This document shows positions 48,951 to 56,663 of a DNA stretch of 59,809 nucleotides, one piece after another. The position numbers and the translations under genes are program-made. Each line of letters opens with the position of its first letter. Positions within the stretch are counted from its first letter, which is position 1. The DNA comes from CAZVPZ01 sp964629245 (GTDB lineage Archaea; Nanohalarchaeota; Nanosalinia; Nanosalinales; Nanosalinaceae), in the NCBI GenBank assembly GCA_964629245.1, contig CAZVPZ010000001.1:1-59809 (forward strand), given 5' to 3'. The notes beneath the pieces were generated by a model, which did no database searches, was not told the origin of the DNA, and was given only the letters and a program-made list of their open reading frames with translations.

Positions 48951-49024
48951 TGGGCCCGACGGGATTTGAACCCGCGACTCTCGGCTTAAAAGGCCGATGC
49001 TCTGCCAGACTGAGCTACGGGCCC
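48951..49024 (-). tRNA. tRNA-Lys(TTT)
   Basis: GGGCCCG pairs with CGGGCCC, discriminator A. D arm GCTC/GAGC, anticodon stem TCGGC/GCCGA, anticodon TTT at 48990-48988, T arm GCGGG-TTCAAAT-CCCGT. No intron, and no copies of its ends in the flanks, unlike the Tyr and Pro genes. A substrate for NcsA thiolation at U34. Confidence 0.95.
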
Positions 49025-49097
49025 CGGTCTCGATGTGATATAATAGTCGAGTTTAGAAGTTAGGCTTATCAAACTGTCAGCGAGGTTGAGTTTCGAA

Positions 49098-49649
49098 TTA
49101 GTGTTCTTTCTCGCGATAAGTCCACGATCCAGCTTCATCCCTCATCTCGTAGATCAGCCCTATTTCCTGTCCAATAGTAACTAGCCAGCGGTAATCACTT
49201 CCTTCTTCCTGCCAGCCATCGACGAAATCGAATCCAGATTCTTGCAGAGCTTCCCTGTGCTCTTGGATGTATCTATCGTTCTTGAGGACCAGCTGTCCTC
49301 CGACCTGATCTTGGTTTATATCGTGGTAAACCTCTTCCATCTCAGGCACGGGAGGATTCGCTCCTTCCGGTATCTCCAGGACCACAGGGATGCCGTATTC
49401 CCGGGTCAGTTTATCGATTTTTTCGTCCCTGGCAGCCACCGCCCCAAAGATAGCTCTTCCCAGCAAATCGTAATTCCCGACAGAAACCAGCTGTGATTCT
49501 GGATTAGCTTCTATTTCGGTCCGCAATCTCTCGGCTGCCTTCTCCCGGGTCAATTTCTGGGAATTATCTATATGTGGTGATTCTTCCAGCTCTTCATCTG
49601 TGACATCGCCGCTTGCAACACTTTTCAGAAGCTGATCAACATCTTCCAC
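49098..49649 (-). CDS. Unrecognised acidic protein
   Basis: 183 residues, no signal or membrane segment. The middle (SQLVSVGNYDLLGRAIFGAVAARDEKIDKLTREYGIPVVLEIPEG) suggests an alpha/beta fold and the C-terminus is Asp/Glu/Trp-rich (FVDGWQEEGSDYRWLVTIGQEIGLIYEM). I recognise no family. Possibly expressed after the L37e gene, which ends 26 bases upstream. Confidence 0.6.
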   Translation of the reverse strand: MEDVDQLLKSVASGDVTDEELEESPHIDNSQKLTREKAAERLRTEIEANPESQLVSVGNYDLLGRAIFGAVAARDEKIDKLTREYGIPVVLEIPEGANPPVPEMEEVYHDINQDQVGGQLVLKNDRYIQEHREALQESGFDFVDGWQEEGSDYRWLVTIGQEIGLIYEMRDEAGSWTYREKEH

Positions 49650-49674
49650 GAGACCTGTAGGGATTCAAAAATAT

Positions 49675-49836
49675 TTATTCCTTCCGGGGCTTGGCCGTGT
49701 TGAAATCGTTCCGTTTCGAGGTCTTGCCGAAACCGCAGGAGGCACATACCTTCTTCCTCAGGTGGAAGGCTTTCTTGCCGCATCTCCTGCACTTGCCGTG
49801 GGTCTTCTTGTTCCTTTTCCCCTTGTTGAGCCCCAT
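49675..49836 (-). CDS. rpl37e: Ribosomal protein L37e (eL37)
   Basis: A 53-residue protein that matches L37e: MGLNKGKRNKKTHGKCRRCG, then FHLRKKVCASCGFG and SKRNDF. The zinc ribbon CxxC (residues 16-19) and CxxC (31-34) plus the basic character identify it. It lies in a large-subunit protein frame opposite to a longer spurious frame. It follows LSm, the usual archaeal pairing, with 37 bases between. Confidence 0.95.
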   Translation of the reverse strand: MGLNKGKRNKKTHGKCRRCGKKAFHLRKKVCASCGFGKTSKRNDFNTAKPRKE

Positions 49837-49873
49837 GTTCTGTCACCTGCGTTCGCGGTCCTGATAAACTGGT

Positions 49874-50107
49874 CTACTCCGGGCTTACCACTATGACGTT
49901 GTCCCCTCGGACAAGAAGCTTGCCGTAGTCGGTCATACTGTCGTCGTTCTTCACCGAGGCGTCTTCCAGCCACATGTTGAGGTGGAGGTCGAAAGCCTTG
50001 AGCCTACCTGTAACCGTAGAACCGTTTTTGAGTTTGGCGATCACTCGATCTTCCTTTGCTTTATCCAGTACGTCTAGTGGTCTTTTGCCTTGAGAGTCGT
50101 CTCCCAT
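49874..50107 (-). CDS. LSm (Sm-like) RNA-binding protein
   Basis: Seventy-seven residues with Sm1 (KEDRVIAKLKNGSTVTGRLKAFDLHLNMWLEDA) and Sm2 (LLVRGDNVIVVSP), forming a heptameric ring that binds U-rich RNA. Sm1 contains the D-x-H/N pair contacting RNA (DLHLN). LSm directly upstream of L37e is the conserved archaeal arrangement. Confidence 0.94.
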   Translation of the reverse strand: MGDDSQGKRPLDVLDKAKEDRVIAKLKNGSTVTGRLKAFDLHLNMWLEDASVKNDDSMTDYGKLLVRGDNVIVVSPE

Positions 50108-50247
50108 AATTCAGGACACCTGTATCCCTGCAATGCAGGTACAAGATATTTAAACCTACTGAGTTTCCGCTTTGCAGCGGTCTCATAGCCACTTCTAGGA
50201 ACCGGCGCGGCAACCATATTTAAAAGTTCGACTCCGGTTGAAACTGT

Positions 50248-50625
50248 ATGGCAGTCTGGCACGAAAGGTCGCTCAGGAAGAAGACCGGTGGAAGGACGCG
50301 GCCCTACCGGAAGTCCAGGAAATACGATCTCGGTTCGAAGTTCTCCGAGACCGAGGTGGGAGAACACCGGATTGAGAATAGACGTACCCGGGGTGGCAAC
50401 CAGAAGAATGTCGTGAAGAGAGCGGAAGAAGTCAACCTCTCGGTAAACGGCGATGTCAAGAGGACAGAGATAGAGTCGGTGGAAGACAACCCGGCTAATC
50501 CCAACTACATCCGCCGGTCGCTCCTAACCAGGGGGGCGGTCATATCCACTCCTGAGGGAGAGGCTGTGATAACCTCGCGGCCCGGTCAGGACGGCGTTGT
50601 CAACGCGAAGCTAGTGGACAAATAG
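50248..50625 (+). CDS. rps8e: Ribosomal protein S8e (eS8)
   Basis: 125 residues beginning MAVWHERSLRKKTGGRTRPYRKSRKYDLG, the S8e signature, followed by ENRRTRGGNQKN and NPNYIRRSLLTRGAVISTPEGEAVI. Archaeal S8e is short like this, lacking the eukaryotic insertion. Binds 16S rRNA. The N-terminus is basic despite the acidic proteome, as expected. Confidence 0.95.
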   Translation: MAVWHERSLRKKTGGRTRPYRKSRKYDLGSKFSETEVGEHRIENRRTRGGNQKNVVKRAEEVNLSVNGDVKRTEIESVEDNPANPNYIRRSLLTRGAVISTPEGEAVITSRPGQDGVVNAKLVDK

Positions 50626-50655
50626 GTTTTTACTTCTGGAGCACAAAAACCCTTT

Positions 50656-51102
50656 ATGGTCTACGAGAACCCCGAAAAAGATGCGCTGTACACTATCTTC
50701 GACGGCGACGTGGCTGAACTAGCGGACCGCCTCACCTCTTTCTGTAACAGCATCTACGGCGAGAAGTGCGAGTTCTACACGGTTTCAATCGAGAGGAACA
50801 GGGATGGCGGGTCCTGGAAACTCCACGAATTCCCGAATTTCGATGGGAGAGCTGTAAAAGCCATCAAGAACCATCTCAGCGCGAGGAGGGACCAGGTCAG
50901 GGTGCAGCTGGGTGGCGAGGATGAAGATTACCGGCTGGAGTTCCTAGTCTGCCCTGCACGGAACACAGAAAGCCTTGCAAGGTACGTTGAGAGGGAACAC
51001 CAGGAAGAGTTCGACCAAGACGCGCTCGTGGTGCTGGCAGTCCTAAGGTCGGGAGAGGGTTTCGAGGAACAGAGAGAGTTCATGGAGAATATAGAGAAAT
51101 AA
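50656..51102 (+). CDS. Unrecognised protein downstream of S8e
   Basis: 148 residues with a ferredoxin-like pattern: ALYTIFDGDVAELADRLTSFCNSIYGEKCEFYTVSIERNRDGGSWKLHEFPNFDGRAVKAIKNHL and VRVQLGGEDEDYRLEFLVCPA. The alternation of strands and helices and a run of basic residues suit RNA binding. No family assigned. It is 30 bases after S8e and starts at a good ATG. Confidence 0.62.
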   Translation: MVYENPEKDALYTIFDGDVAELADRLTSFCNSIYGEKCEFYTVSIERNRDGGSWKLHEFPNFDGRAVKAIKNHLSARRDQVRVQLGGEDEDYRLEFLVCPARNTESLARYVEREHQEEFDQDALVVLAVLRSGEGFEEQREFMENIEK

Positions 51103-51119
51103 AAAGGGGGAAACGCCGA

Positions 51120-51245
51120 TCACTCCACGAGCCGCCTGAAAGCGCTCAAGAACGCTCGTGAAACTCTAAACGGCAGAAAAGAACGCCTTGGCTCGAACTC
51201 CACTGGGATCTGGTGGCCAGCGTCGTCCGCAAAGTCGGTGTCCAT
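51120..51245 (-). CDS. 41-residue basic ORF between cdc6 and S8e-linked genes
   Basis: ATG at 51245, MDTDFADDAGHQIPVEFEPRR, then FLPFRVSRAFLSAFRRLVE. GGAG (51255-51252) lies 6 bases upstream. It starts 27 bases after the preceding 51-residue ORF. The C-terminal half is an amphipathic, Arg-rich helix. T-rich sequence follows at about 51104-51112. Coding is supported by spacing and ribosome-binding site only. Confidence 0.45.
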   Translation of the reverse strand: MDTDFADDAGHQIPVEFEPRRSFLPFRVSRAFLSAFRRLVE

Positions 51246-51272
51246 CAAGTAACACTCCCCTTAGGAAATCTT

Positions 51273-51428
51273 TTATACCCCTTCATTTAAACGTCTGTTG
51301 ATTTGGCGTAGAACAGCCATAGCCGTGCTCTCAGGGTTCTTTTCGGCAACGGATGCCTCTTGCAGAGCCTGTCTCTCCCGCCACGGAAGCAGGTGGAGTT
51401 TTCCCTCGTACCTGTCAATCATCGACAT
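51273..51428 (-). CDS. 51-residue ORF with its own promoter
   Basis: ATG at 51428, MSMIDRYEGKLHLLPWRER and an Ala/Glu/Arg helix to NRRLNEGV. The TATA box TTTATAAA at 51452-51459 lies 27 bases upstream, so a leaderless mRNA is expected. No overlap with cdc6, which ends at 51494. Unknown family. Confidence 0.6.
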   Translation of the reverse strand: MSMIDRYEGKLHLLPWRERQALQEASVAEKNPESTAMAVLRQINRRLNEGV

Positions 51429-51451
51429 GTCGATTAGTTGTCGGAGCCCGG

Positions 51452-51459
51452 TTTATAAA
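51452..51459 (-). promoter_or_regulatory. TATA box of the small-ORF transcript
   Basis: TTTATAAA reads the same on both strands and lies 27 bases before the small-ORF start codon at 51428 on the minus strand, immediately after cdc6. It supports separate transcription of the two small ORFs. Confidence 0.6.
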
Positions 51460-51493
51460 CAATCGAAGACCCTTCCGGTAGTTCCGCGAATCC

Positions 51494-52513
51494 TCAGTCC
51501 TGGAGGCTGTACTTCCTCCAGCGGCCCTTTCCCTCGGCTTCGATCAGCCGGTAGTGGTCCATCTTCTGGAGGTACTTCCTCAGTGTGCGCTCCACCTTCG
51601 GCTCGTCAACTCTTTCCCTGTACTTCTCGTAGAGTTCGCCAGGTTTCACCTTTTCCTCCTCCCTTATGATGTCGTATAGGGCCTTCTGGTGTGGGTTCAG
51701 CTTGTCAACCGACTTCGACTTGTCCTCTTCCTCGGCCTCTGGAAGCGCATCCTCGACCACCTCCTGCGTTATATTCTCCATCTCCTGCCCTTCCGCCTCT
51801 TCCGCGGCTATCCTCAGTGCGTTCAGTGCAACCCTCGCATCACCTTCCGCCCTGTTGGCGATACGGTGGAGGAGGGAGGTCTCGACAGCCTCCTTCCTGA
51901 GACCCCATTCCCGCCGGTCCTCCAGGATGTCGACCAGTTCTTCCCTTGAGTATGCGGGGAAATGTATCTCCCTTGTTCCCTGTAGCGACGAGCGTATCCG
52001 ATCGTCAACGTCGTAGAGAGCGGTCTCCTTGTTCGCTATCATTATCAGTGCTGCCTGTTCCTCCCTGGCGAAGTCGTAAAGGATGCGTTCCTCCTCTATC
52101 TGGTCGACTTCGTCGAGTATGATTATGCTCGGCCGTTTCGATATCTTTTCCCGGAACTTGTCCACCAGCTCGTCTGTCGGAGTCCCGGTCCGGTGTATAA
52201 GGTTGACGCCGAGGTCTCGCAGCAGGTTGTAGTAGACCTTGAACCTGGAGGGATAACGCCAGCAGTTCACGCGACCAGAAACCACCTCGGAGGAGTAGCG
52301 CTGGAGTTCATCGACCACGTACTGTGCCATCGTGGTCTTCCCGGTCCCGGGAGGTCCGTACAAAAGCATGTTCCGGGGCGAGTCGTCCTCCAGCAGCGGC
52401 TCGAGGTTTCGCTTTATCTCCTGTATCTGGGAGTCCCTGTGGACCATCCGCTTCGGCAGGAAGCCTTCCCGGAGTACCCGGGCGTCCTCTATTATAGTGT
52501 TGCGCTTTCTCAC
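51494..52513 (-). CDS. cdc6: Orc1/Cdc6 replication initiator
   Basis: AAA+ protein of 339 residues: Walker A GPPGTGKT at 53-60, Walker B IIILDEVD ending at 137, sensor regions FAREEQAALIMIANKE and GDARVALNALRIA, then a winged-helix C-terminus (LNPHQKALYDIIREEEKV...YRLIEAEGKG) that binds origin DNA. Start codon is GTG at 52513, 25 bases after the TATA box, so leaderless. Archaeal initiators usually bind origins near their own gene; the promoter here has a cluster of CGGAAC sites. Confidence 0.95.
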   Translation of the reverse strand: MRKRNTIIEDARVLREGFLPKRMVHRDSQIQEIKRNLEPLLEDDSPRNMLLYGPPGTGKTTMAQYVVDELQRYSSEVVSGRVNCWRYPSRFKVYYNLLRDLGVNLIHRTGTPTDELVDKFREKISKRPSIIILDEVDQIEEERILYDFAREEQAALIMIANKETALYDVDDRIRSSLQGTREIHFPAYSREELVDILEDRREWGLRKEAVETSLLHRIANRAEGDARVALNALRIAAEEAEGQEMENITQEVVEDALPEAEEEDKSKSVDKLNPHQKALYDIIREEEKVKPGELYEKYRERVDEPKVERTLRKYLQKMDHYRLIEAEGKGRWRKYSLQD

Positions 52514-52572
52514 GGAACAATAATTATTCCGCTACTTTAAAAGTCCGGAACATGGTGTTCCGTGAGTTCCGG
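52513..52572. promoter_or_regulatory. CGGAAC/GTTCCG repeat cluster at the cdc6 promoter
   Basis: Near-perfect inverted repeat CGGAACAAT-A-ATTATTCCG (52513-52531) covers the cdc6 start, perfect CGGAAC-ATGGT-GTTCCG (52546-52562) flanks the TATA box (TTTAAAAG near 52536-52543), and GTTCCG recurs at 52566-52571, 9 bp on. Candidate binding sites for Cdc6 (origin boxes) or for an autoregulator. The motif is not identical to known origin-recognition boxes. Confidence 0.6.
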
Positions 52573-52611
52573 TATAACAAATTTCATATACAGCCGTCAG
52601 AAACCCTAGAT

Positions 52612-52935
52612 ATGGTAAGCATCATATTTTACCAGATAAGCATAGGACTCGGGGGCATATTCACGTCCGCGTTCTTCCTCTACCTTCTCAGCATCAACCC
52701 CGGCTGGGAGTGGAGGGTCGTCGCCTACAAGTTCACGGGCGCCCTCACGCTCTACTCGGTTATGATGTTCACCCAGGTGATAGAAGAGACGTGGGACCCC
52801 ATACATTTCGCGGGCTACACGCTTCCTTCGCTCCAGATAATATTCCAAGCGCTCGTGTTCGGCTTCCTTGTCGCAGGGCTCTGGGACATCTGGATCGGAA
52901 ACCGAGAGATAGGAGGGGAGAACCAAGGATTGTAA
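52612..52935 (+). CDS. Small membrane protein opposite cdc6
   Basis: 107 residues from ATG 52612 with three helices (IIFYQISIGLGGIFTSAFFLYLL, YKFTGALTLYSVMMFTQVI and IIFQALVFGFLVAGLWDIWIG). No family. It is divergent from cdc6 and shares the repeat-rich upstream region, so its expression may be tied to the initiator. Confidence 0.65.
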   Translation: MVSIIFYQISIGLGGIFTSAFFLYLLSINPGWEWRVVAYKFTGALTLYSVMMFTQVIEETWDPIHFAGYTLPSLQIIFQALVFGFLVAGLWDIWIGNREIGGENQGL

Positions 52936-52941
52936 TGCGAG

Positions 52942-52990
52942 CGTATTGCAGAATATCTATAAAATCCCTAAGAGGTTTATTTGTATTACC
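52942..52990. repeat. Paired-palindrome intergenic element, copy C (degenerate)
   Basis: CGTATTGCA (52942-52950) and TGTATTACC (52982-52990) start 40 bp apart, with an AT-rich TCTATAAAATC centre. It follows the stop of the minus-strand DRG gene by 3 bases. The spacing matches copies A and B, while the half-sites carry substitutions. Confidence 0.45.
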
Positions 52991-52992
52991 GT

Positions 52993-54078
52993 CTAGATGT
53001 GGCGCAGGTTGAGTTCAAGGACGTCCTCGTCCATCAGTTCGTGACCCTTCCCGACTTCCTGCCGAGGGAAAGCCGCGCTATCTCCTGTCACGCGGGCGGC
53101 CTTGAACCGGTCCTTCATATCGCCCGGCAGGTCGTCCAACGCGTCTTCCACCGTCGCACCCTCCCGCAGTATGAGTGGTTCGTCCTTGTCTGCCTCTTCT
53201 CCCTTCTCCTTCAGGTATACCCTTATGAGTCCCATCCTTTCGAAGATGAGTTCCCGGAGTTCGTCCAGGTTCTCACCGGTTTCGGCGGAGACAACCATGT
53301 CGTACTCCTGCTCAAGTTTTTCACGCCTTTCGTCATCGACGAGGTCGGCCTTGTTCACGATAATTATCCCCGGGACGTACTTCCGGTTGTCCATGAGCGC
53401 GTCGATGAACCTGTCGAGACCGACTTCCTCGCGTATAACCACGTCGGCGTTCACGTAACCGTTCTCCTGCATCAGCGCCTCTATAGTTGACTCGTCGATT
53501 TCAAGGTCGACTGTGGTGGAAACGCTGATGCCTCCCCGACCTTTCTTCTCTATCTTGACATCGGGCCGCTCTTGGTTGATGCGGATGCCCGAGTCGTAGA
53601 GCTCGTCCATTATCTTGCTGTACCGCATCTCTTCAGAGTCGAGAACCACCAGCACGAGATCCGCATTCCTGACAACGCTCAGGACCTGTTTACCGTCGCC
53701 CCTTCCCTCTGCCGCACCTCCTATCAGGCCGGGGACGTCAAGTATCTGAATGTTAGCGCCCCTGTACTGCATCATCCCGGGCTCGACATCGAGTGTCGTG
53801 AACTCGTACTCTCCCACCTCGCTTTCAGCGTTCGTCAGCGCGTTCAGGAGTGTTGACTTCCCTACAGAGGGGAACCCTACGAGTGCGACTGTGGCGTCTC
53901 CGTGCTTCTTGACCGCGTAGCCGGAGGTGTCTCCTGTACCCTTCGCTTTCTTCTCCTTCTCGTCATTCAGCTTGGATATCTGGGACTTCAGTCTGGCGCG
54001 CTCCTTCTCGGTCGCCTTGTTCACCGGCGTCTTCTCAAGCTTCTCCTCCAGTTCGGCTATACGGTCTTCGATGCCCAT
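52993..54078 (-). CDS. drg: DRG-type GTPase (Rbg)
   Basis: A developmentally regulated GTP-binding protein found in archaea and eukaryotes, linked to translating ribosomes. The N-terminal helical HTH region (1-60), G1 GFPSVGKS at 68-75, DVPGLIGG (G3), VNKADLVDD (G4) and a C-terminal TGS domain (GLIRVYLKEKGEEADKDEPLILREGATVEDALDDL...) are all present at 361 residues. Stand-alone expression with its own promoter is likely. Confidence 0.95.
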   Translation of the reverse strand: MGIEDRIAELEEKLEKTPVNKATEKERARLKSQISKLNDEKEKKAKGTGDTSGYAVKKHGDATVALVGFPSVGKSTLLNALTNAESEVGEYEFTTLDVEPGMMQYRGANIQILDVPGLIGGAAEGRGDGKQVLSVVRNADLVLVVLDSEEMRYSKIMDELYDSGIRINQERPDVKIEKKGRGGISVSTTVDLEIDESTIEALMQENGYVNADVVIREEVGLDRFIDALMDNRKYVPGIIIVNKADLVDDERREKLEQEYDMVVSAETGENLDELRELIFERMGLIRVYLKEKGEEADKDEPLILREGATVEDALDDLPGDMKDRFKAARVTGDSAAFPRQEVGKGHELMDEDVLELNLRHI

Positions 54079-54154
54079 ACTGGCTCAGTAATTGTAACCC
54101 AGATTTAAAATACAGCTTATGCTAGAAACCCTGGCGGGCAGAGAGCGCTGGAGG

Positions 54155-54451
54155 TCATTCAACGGTCTCTATGTTGCCGTCCCTGCTGATGTTCAGCTGG
54201 ATGCCGTCGCCCCATTCGCGGACGTAAGCTCCAGTGATGTGGACCTCCGCGCCTTCCTCCACCGCCTTTATCTCCTCTTCCCAGAGGGTAAGGTCGATGT
54301 CGCCGGTGTCGTCCTCGAACGTGCAGGTGGTGATCTTCTTCTGGCCGTACTTGGTGGAAACGGCGCGTGGACGTGGTAGCTCGGTTATCTTGCCCGTGAT
54401 TTCGACATCGTCGTCTTCTGGGCCAAGTTCCTCGACAGTCATCTCAGTCAT
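54155..54451 (-). CDS. Single OB-fold nucleic-acid-binding protein
   Basis: Ninety-eight residues from ATG 54451: EITGKITELPRPRAVSTKYGQKKITTCTFEDDTGDIDLTLWEEEIKAVEEGAEVHITGAYVREWGDGIQLNISRDG is one OB fold of the SSB/RPA type. Such proteins bind single-stranded DNA or RNA. Unlike RPA at 58189 it has no winged helix or zinc. Divergent from the Vms1-like gene. Confidence 0.85.
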   Translation of the reverse strand: MTEMTVEELGPEDDDVEITGKITELPRPRAVSTKYGQKKITTCTFEDDTGDIDLTLWEEEIKAVEEGAEVHITGAYVREWGDGIQLNISRDGNIETVE

Positions 54452-54546
54452 CCATAACCACTGAGGCTGAATACCCCGTCTAACTTTAAAAGATTTCCGA
54501 CTAGGCGTCCGCAAACCCTTTCATAGCCACCGTTAAACATCTATAC

Positions 54547-55443
54547 ATGAAACTGCCCTGGAAGAGTGGTGAGGAAGAACTCCGCGAGAGGATAGAGGAA
54601 CTCGAGGAGGAGAAGCAAGAACTCGAGCAGAGGTACGAGGCCGAGAGCAAGAGGCGCTCTGATCTGGCCCGGAAGAAACAGGAGGCCGAGGAGGAGCTGA
54701 ACCGGCTGAGGGACCGGCTCAGGTCTGAAAAGCAGGAGAACGAGGAGGAAGGCGAGCAGGTCGGTGACTCCTCCGAATCGGTGTCCTTTGACCGAGGCTA
54801 CCGCATCCTCCAGAAACTCTCTTCGGTGGAATCGCCGGAGAGGGACATGGTGACGGTATATTCCCCCGGCAAGGTCTCGAAGATAGACGACTTCCAGGGC
54901 CTGAAGAACGCGGTCTCTGCATCCAACATGGAGTTCCTGTCGGGCAAGGAATCCTTCATCGGCTTCCTGGACGAGGATTTCTTCTCTGCAGCGCTCAAGA
55001 CTAGACCGTTCTTCCAGCCGGGATGGTATCTCGCGACTTCCTTCGACCTGAAAGATGCGCTTGACTTCATAGAGGCGGAGAAGACCTGGGCGCTGGTTTC
55101 CGCTGGCGAGACCCGGATATACAGGGAAGCAGCGGGCGAGACCGAACAAGTCGAACGCTTAAAGTCCCGCGTCGACAGCAGGCAGTCGAAAGGAGGTTTC
55201 TCGCAGGACCGTTTTGAGAGGAAGCGGGAGGAGCAGATCGATGAGCATCTTGACGAGGTGGAGGGAGAACTGGGGAATTACGAAGATGTCTATCTCCTCG
55301 GTGAAAGGGCGCTGTGCAAGAAGCTTTCCGGTGAACACCTCGGCGGTTTCGACCCCAACCGGAAGCTCAGGGATGCGCTTTATAACTTTTCGGTGACACA
55401 AAATCCTAGAGATGAGAACGGTAACGTGGGAACAGGCGGCTGA
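54547..55443 (+). CDS. Vms1/VLRF1-type release-factor-fold protein
   Basis: 298 residues. Residues 5-75 are a Glu/Arg coiled coil. The C-terminal half has the eRF1-like catalytic domain of Vms1 family peptidyl-tRNA hydrolases: SRVDSRQSKGGFSQDRFERKREEQIDEHLDEVEGE, where GGFSQ stands in the place of the GGQ loop. Such proteins rescue stalled ribosomes by cleaving peptidyl-tRNA. The coiled-coil lead could bind the ribosome. Overlaps the next gene by 32 bases. Confidence 0.85.
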   Translation: MKLPWKSGEEELRERIEELEEEKQELEQRYEAESKRRSDLARKKQEAEEELNRLRDRLRSEKQENEEEGEQVGDSSESVSFDRGYRILQKLSSVESPERDMVTVYSPGKVSKIDDFQGLKNAVSASNMEFLSGKESFIGFLDEDFFSAALKTRPFFQPGWYLATSFDLKDALDFIEAEKTWALVSAGETRIYREAAGETEQVERLKSRVDSRQSKGGFSQDRFERKREEQIDEHLDEVEGELGNYEDVYLLGERALCKKLSGEHLGGFDPNRKLRDALYNFSVTQNPRDENGNVGTGG

Positions 55444-55939
55444 GGCCGACGACGCGACGCTCCTCCTTGAGACGGGTGTCTTCGAGAAGCCCTACGACAC
55501 TATCCCTGGAGGCTCCCTAGAAGGGGAGAAGGTTGCCTACATCGACGGCCTGAACGATACGAGAGACGTCTTCGACTATTTCGAGGATTCCGGTGTCACC
55601 GATTTCAGCTACCTCGGACTCAGCCAGGACGCCATAAGGAAGGACAGGTACTCGGACCGGGAAAACGTGAAGTTCCTTGAACCAAGTGACCTGACAGGAA
55701 TCGGCATACACGGTTACGCTCCTTCTGGCCACTCGGCCCGTAACGGTGACGACATCTCGATTTTCGCGGGAACCGCGGTCGTCGAGAACTGGCCCGGCAC
55801 GGAGGGAAACCTTGACAGGTTCTACGACCAGGTCTCCAAGACTGAAGGGGTCAACGTGATGCACATCACTTCTGCCAACCCGAAGGACGGGGAAGGCAGT
55901 TTCCGGCTCGAACGTTTCGTCGACGCCCGCCTCGAATAA
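55412..55939 (+). CDS. Unrecognised partner of the Vms1-like gene
   Basis: 175 residues, mostly alpha/beta with EGEKVAYIDGLNDTRDVFDYFEDSG and a His/Asp-rich centre (GIGIHGYAPSGHSARNGDD). It starts inside the previous gene (32-base overlap), so translation is coupled. A ribosome-rescue role is inferred from that only. No family recognised. Confidence 0.65.
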   Translation: MRTVTWEQAAEADDATLLLETGVFEKPYDTIPGGSLEGEKVAYIDGLNDTRDVFDYFEDSGVTDFSYLGLSQDAIRKDRYSDRENVKFLEPSDLTGIGIHGYAPSGHSARNGDDISIFAGTAVVENWPGTEGNLDRFYDQVSKTEGVNVMHITSANPKDGEGSFRLERFVDARLE

Positions 55940-55978
55940 GAGTGAACAAGTTTTAATTCTCGGCCTGAAACCTAAACC

Positions 55979-56662
55979 GTGGACGTAAGAAAACTCAACC
56001 AGGCGTTGAGAGAACAATACGGCGAGCCTCCGCAGCCTTCTGAACAGTCAGGAATCGACTACCTGATAGAGACCATACTCTCCCAGAACACCAACGACGT
56101 GAACCGGGATAAGGCATTCAAGAAGCTGAAGCAGGGGTATGGCGGCGATTACGCCGCTATAGAGAACGCCGATACCGACGAGTTGGTTGAGACCATCCGT
56201 GTCGCAGGGCTCGGTCCGACGAAGGCGGAGAGGATCCAGGAAGCACTGGAAATCATCCGTGAGGAAGCGGGAGAGTACAGCTTGGAGTTCGTCGAGGAGA
56301 TGGACGTTGATGAGGCGAAGGACTGGCTGACCGCTATCCCTGGCGTAGGTCCGAAAACCGCGGCTATAATCCTGTGCTTTCACTTCCGCAAGCCTGTCAT
56401 ACCGGTTGACACCCACGTTCACCGGGTGTCGAAGCGTCTAGGTCTGATACCCGAGAAAGCGGGCAGGAAAAAGGCGCACGACATACTGGAGGAAAAGGTG
56501 CCAGACGATATCAAGTACGAGTTCCACCGGTTATTGATTACGCACGGTAGGGAGACATGCACCGCAAGGAACCCTGACTGCGAGAACTGCGTGCTGAGAT
56601 CCGACTGCAAATACTATAAAGAATTTGTTGAAGGGGATCGCTCCCCCAGCGAGTTCGGATGA
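55979..56662 (+). CDS. nth: Endonuclease III (DNA glycosylase/AP lyase)
   Basis: GTG start at 55979. The 227 residues contain the helix-hairpin-helix AIPGVGPKTAAIIL with catalytic Lys, the Asp in PVDTHVHRV, and the C-terminal 4Fe-4S motif C-x6-C-x2-C-x5-C (CTARNPDCENCVLRSDC). It removes oxidised pyrimidines in base-excision repair. The iron-sulfur cluster is intact, in contrast to the cysteine-free UDG at 22758. Confidence 0.95.
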   Translation: MDVRKLNQALREQYGEPPQPSEQSGIDYLIETILSQNTNDVNRDKAFKKLKQGYGGDYAAIENADTDELVETIRVAGLGPTKAERIQEALEIIREEAGEYSLEFVEEMDVDEAKDWLTAIPGVGPKTAAIILCFHFRKPVIPVDTHVHRVSKRLGLIPEKAGRKKAHDILEEKVPDDIKYEFHRLLITHGRETCTARNPDCENCVLRSDCKYYKEFVEGDRSPSEFG

Positions 56663-56663
56663 C

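Noticed and set aside
51298..51669. 123-codon plus-strand frame overlapping the small ORFs and cdc6 end
   Set aside because: It overlaps cdc6 in the opposite strand, is Ser/Pro/Arg-rich unlike the acidic proteome, and has no promoter.
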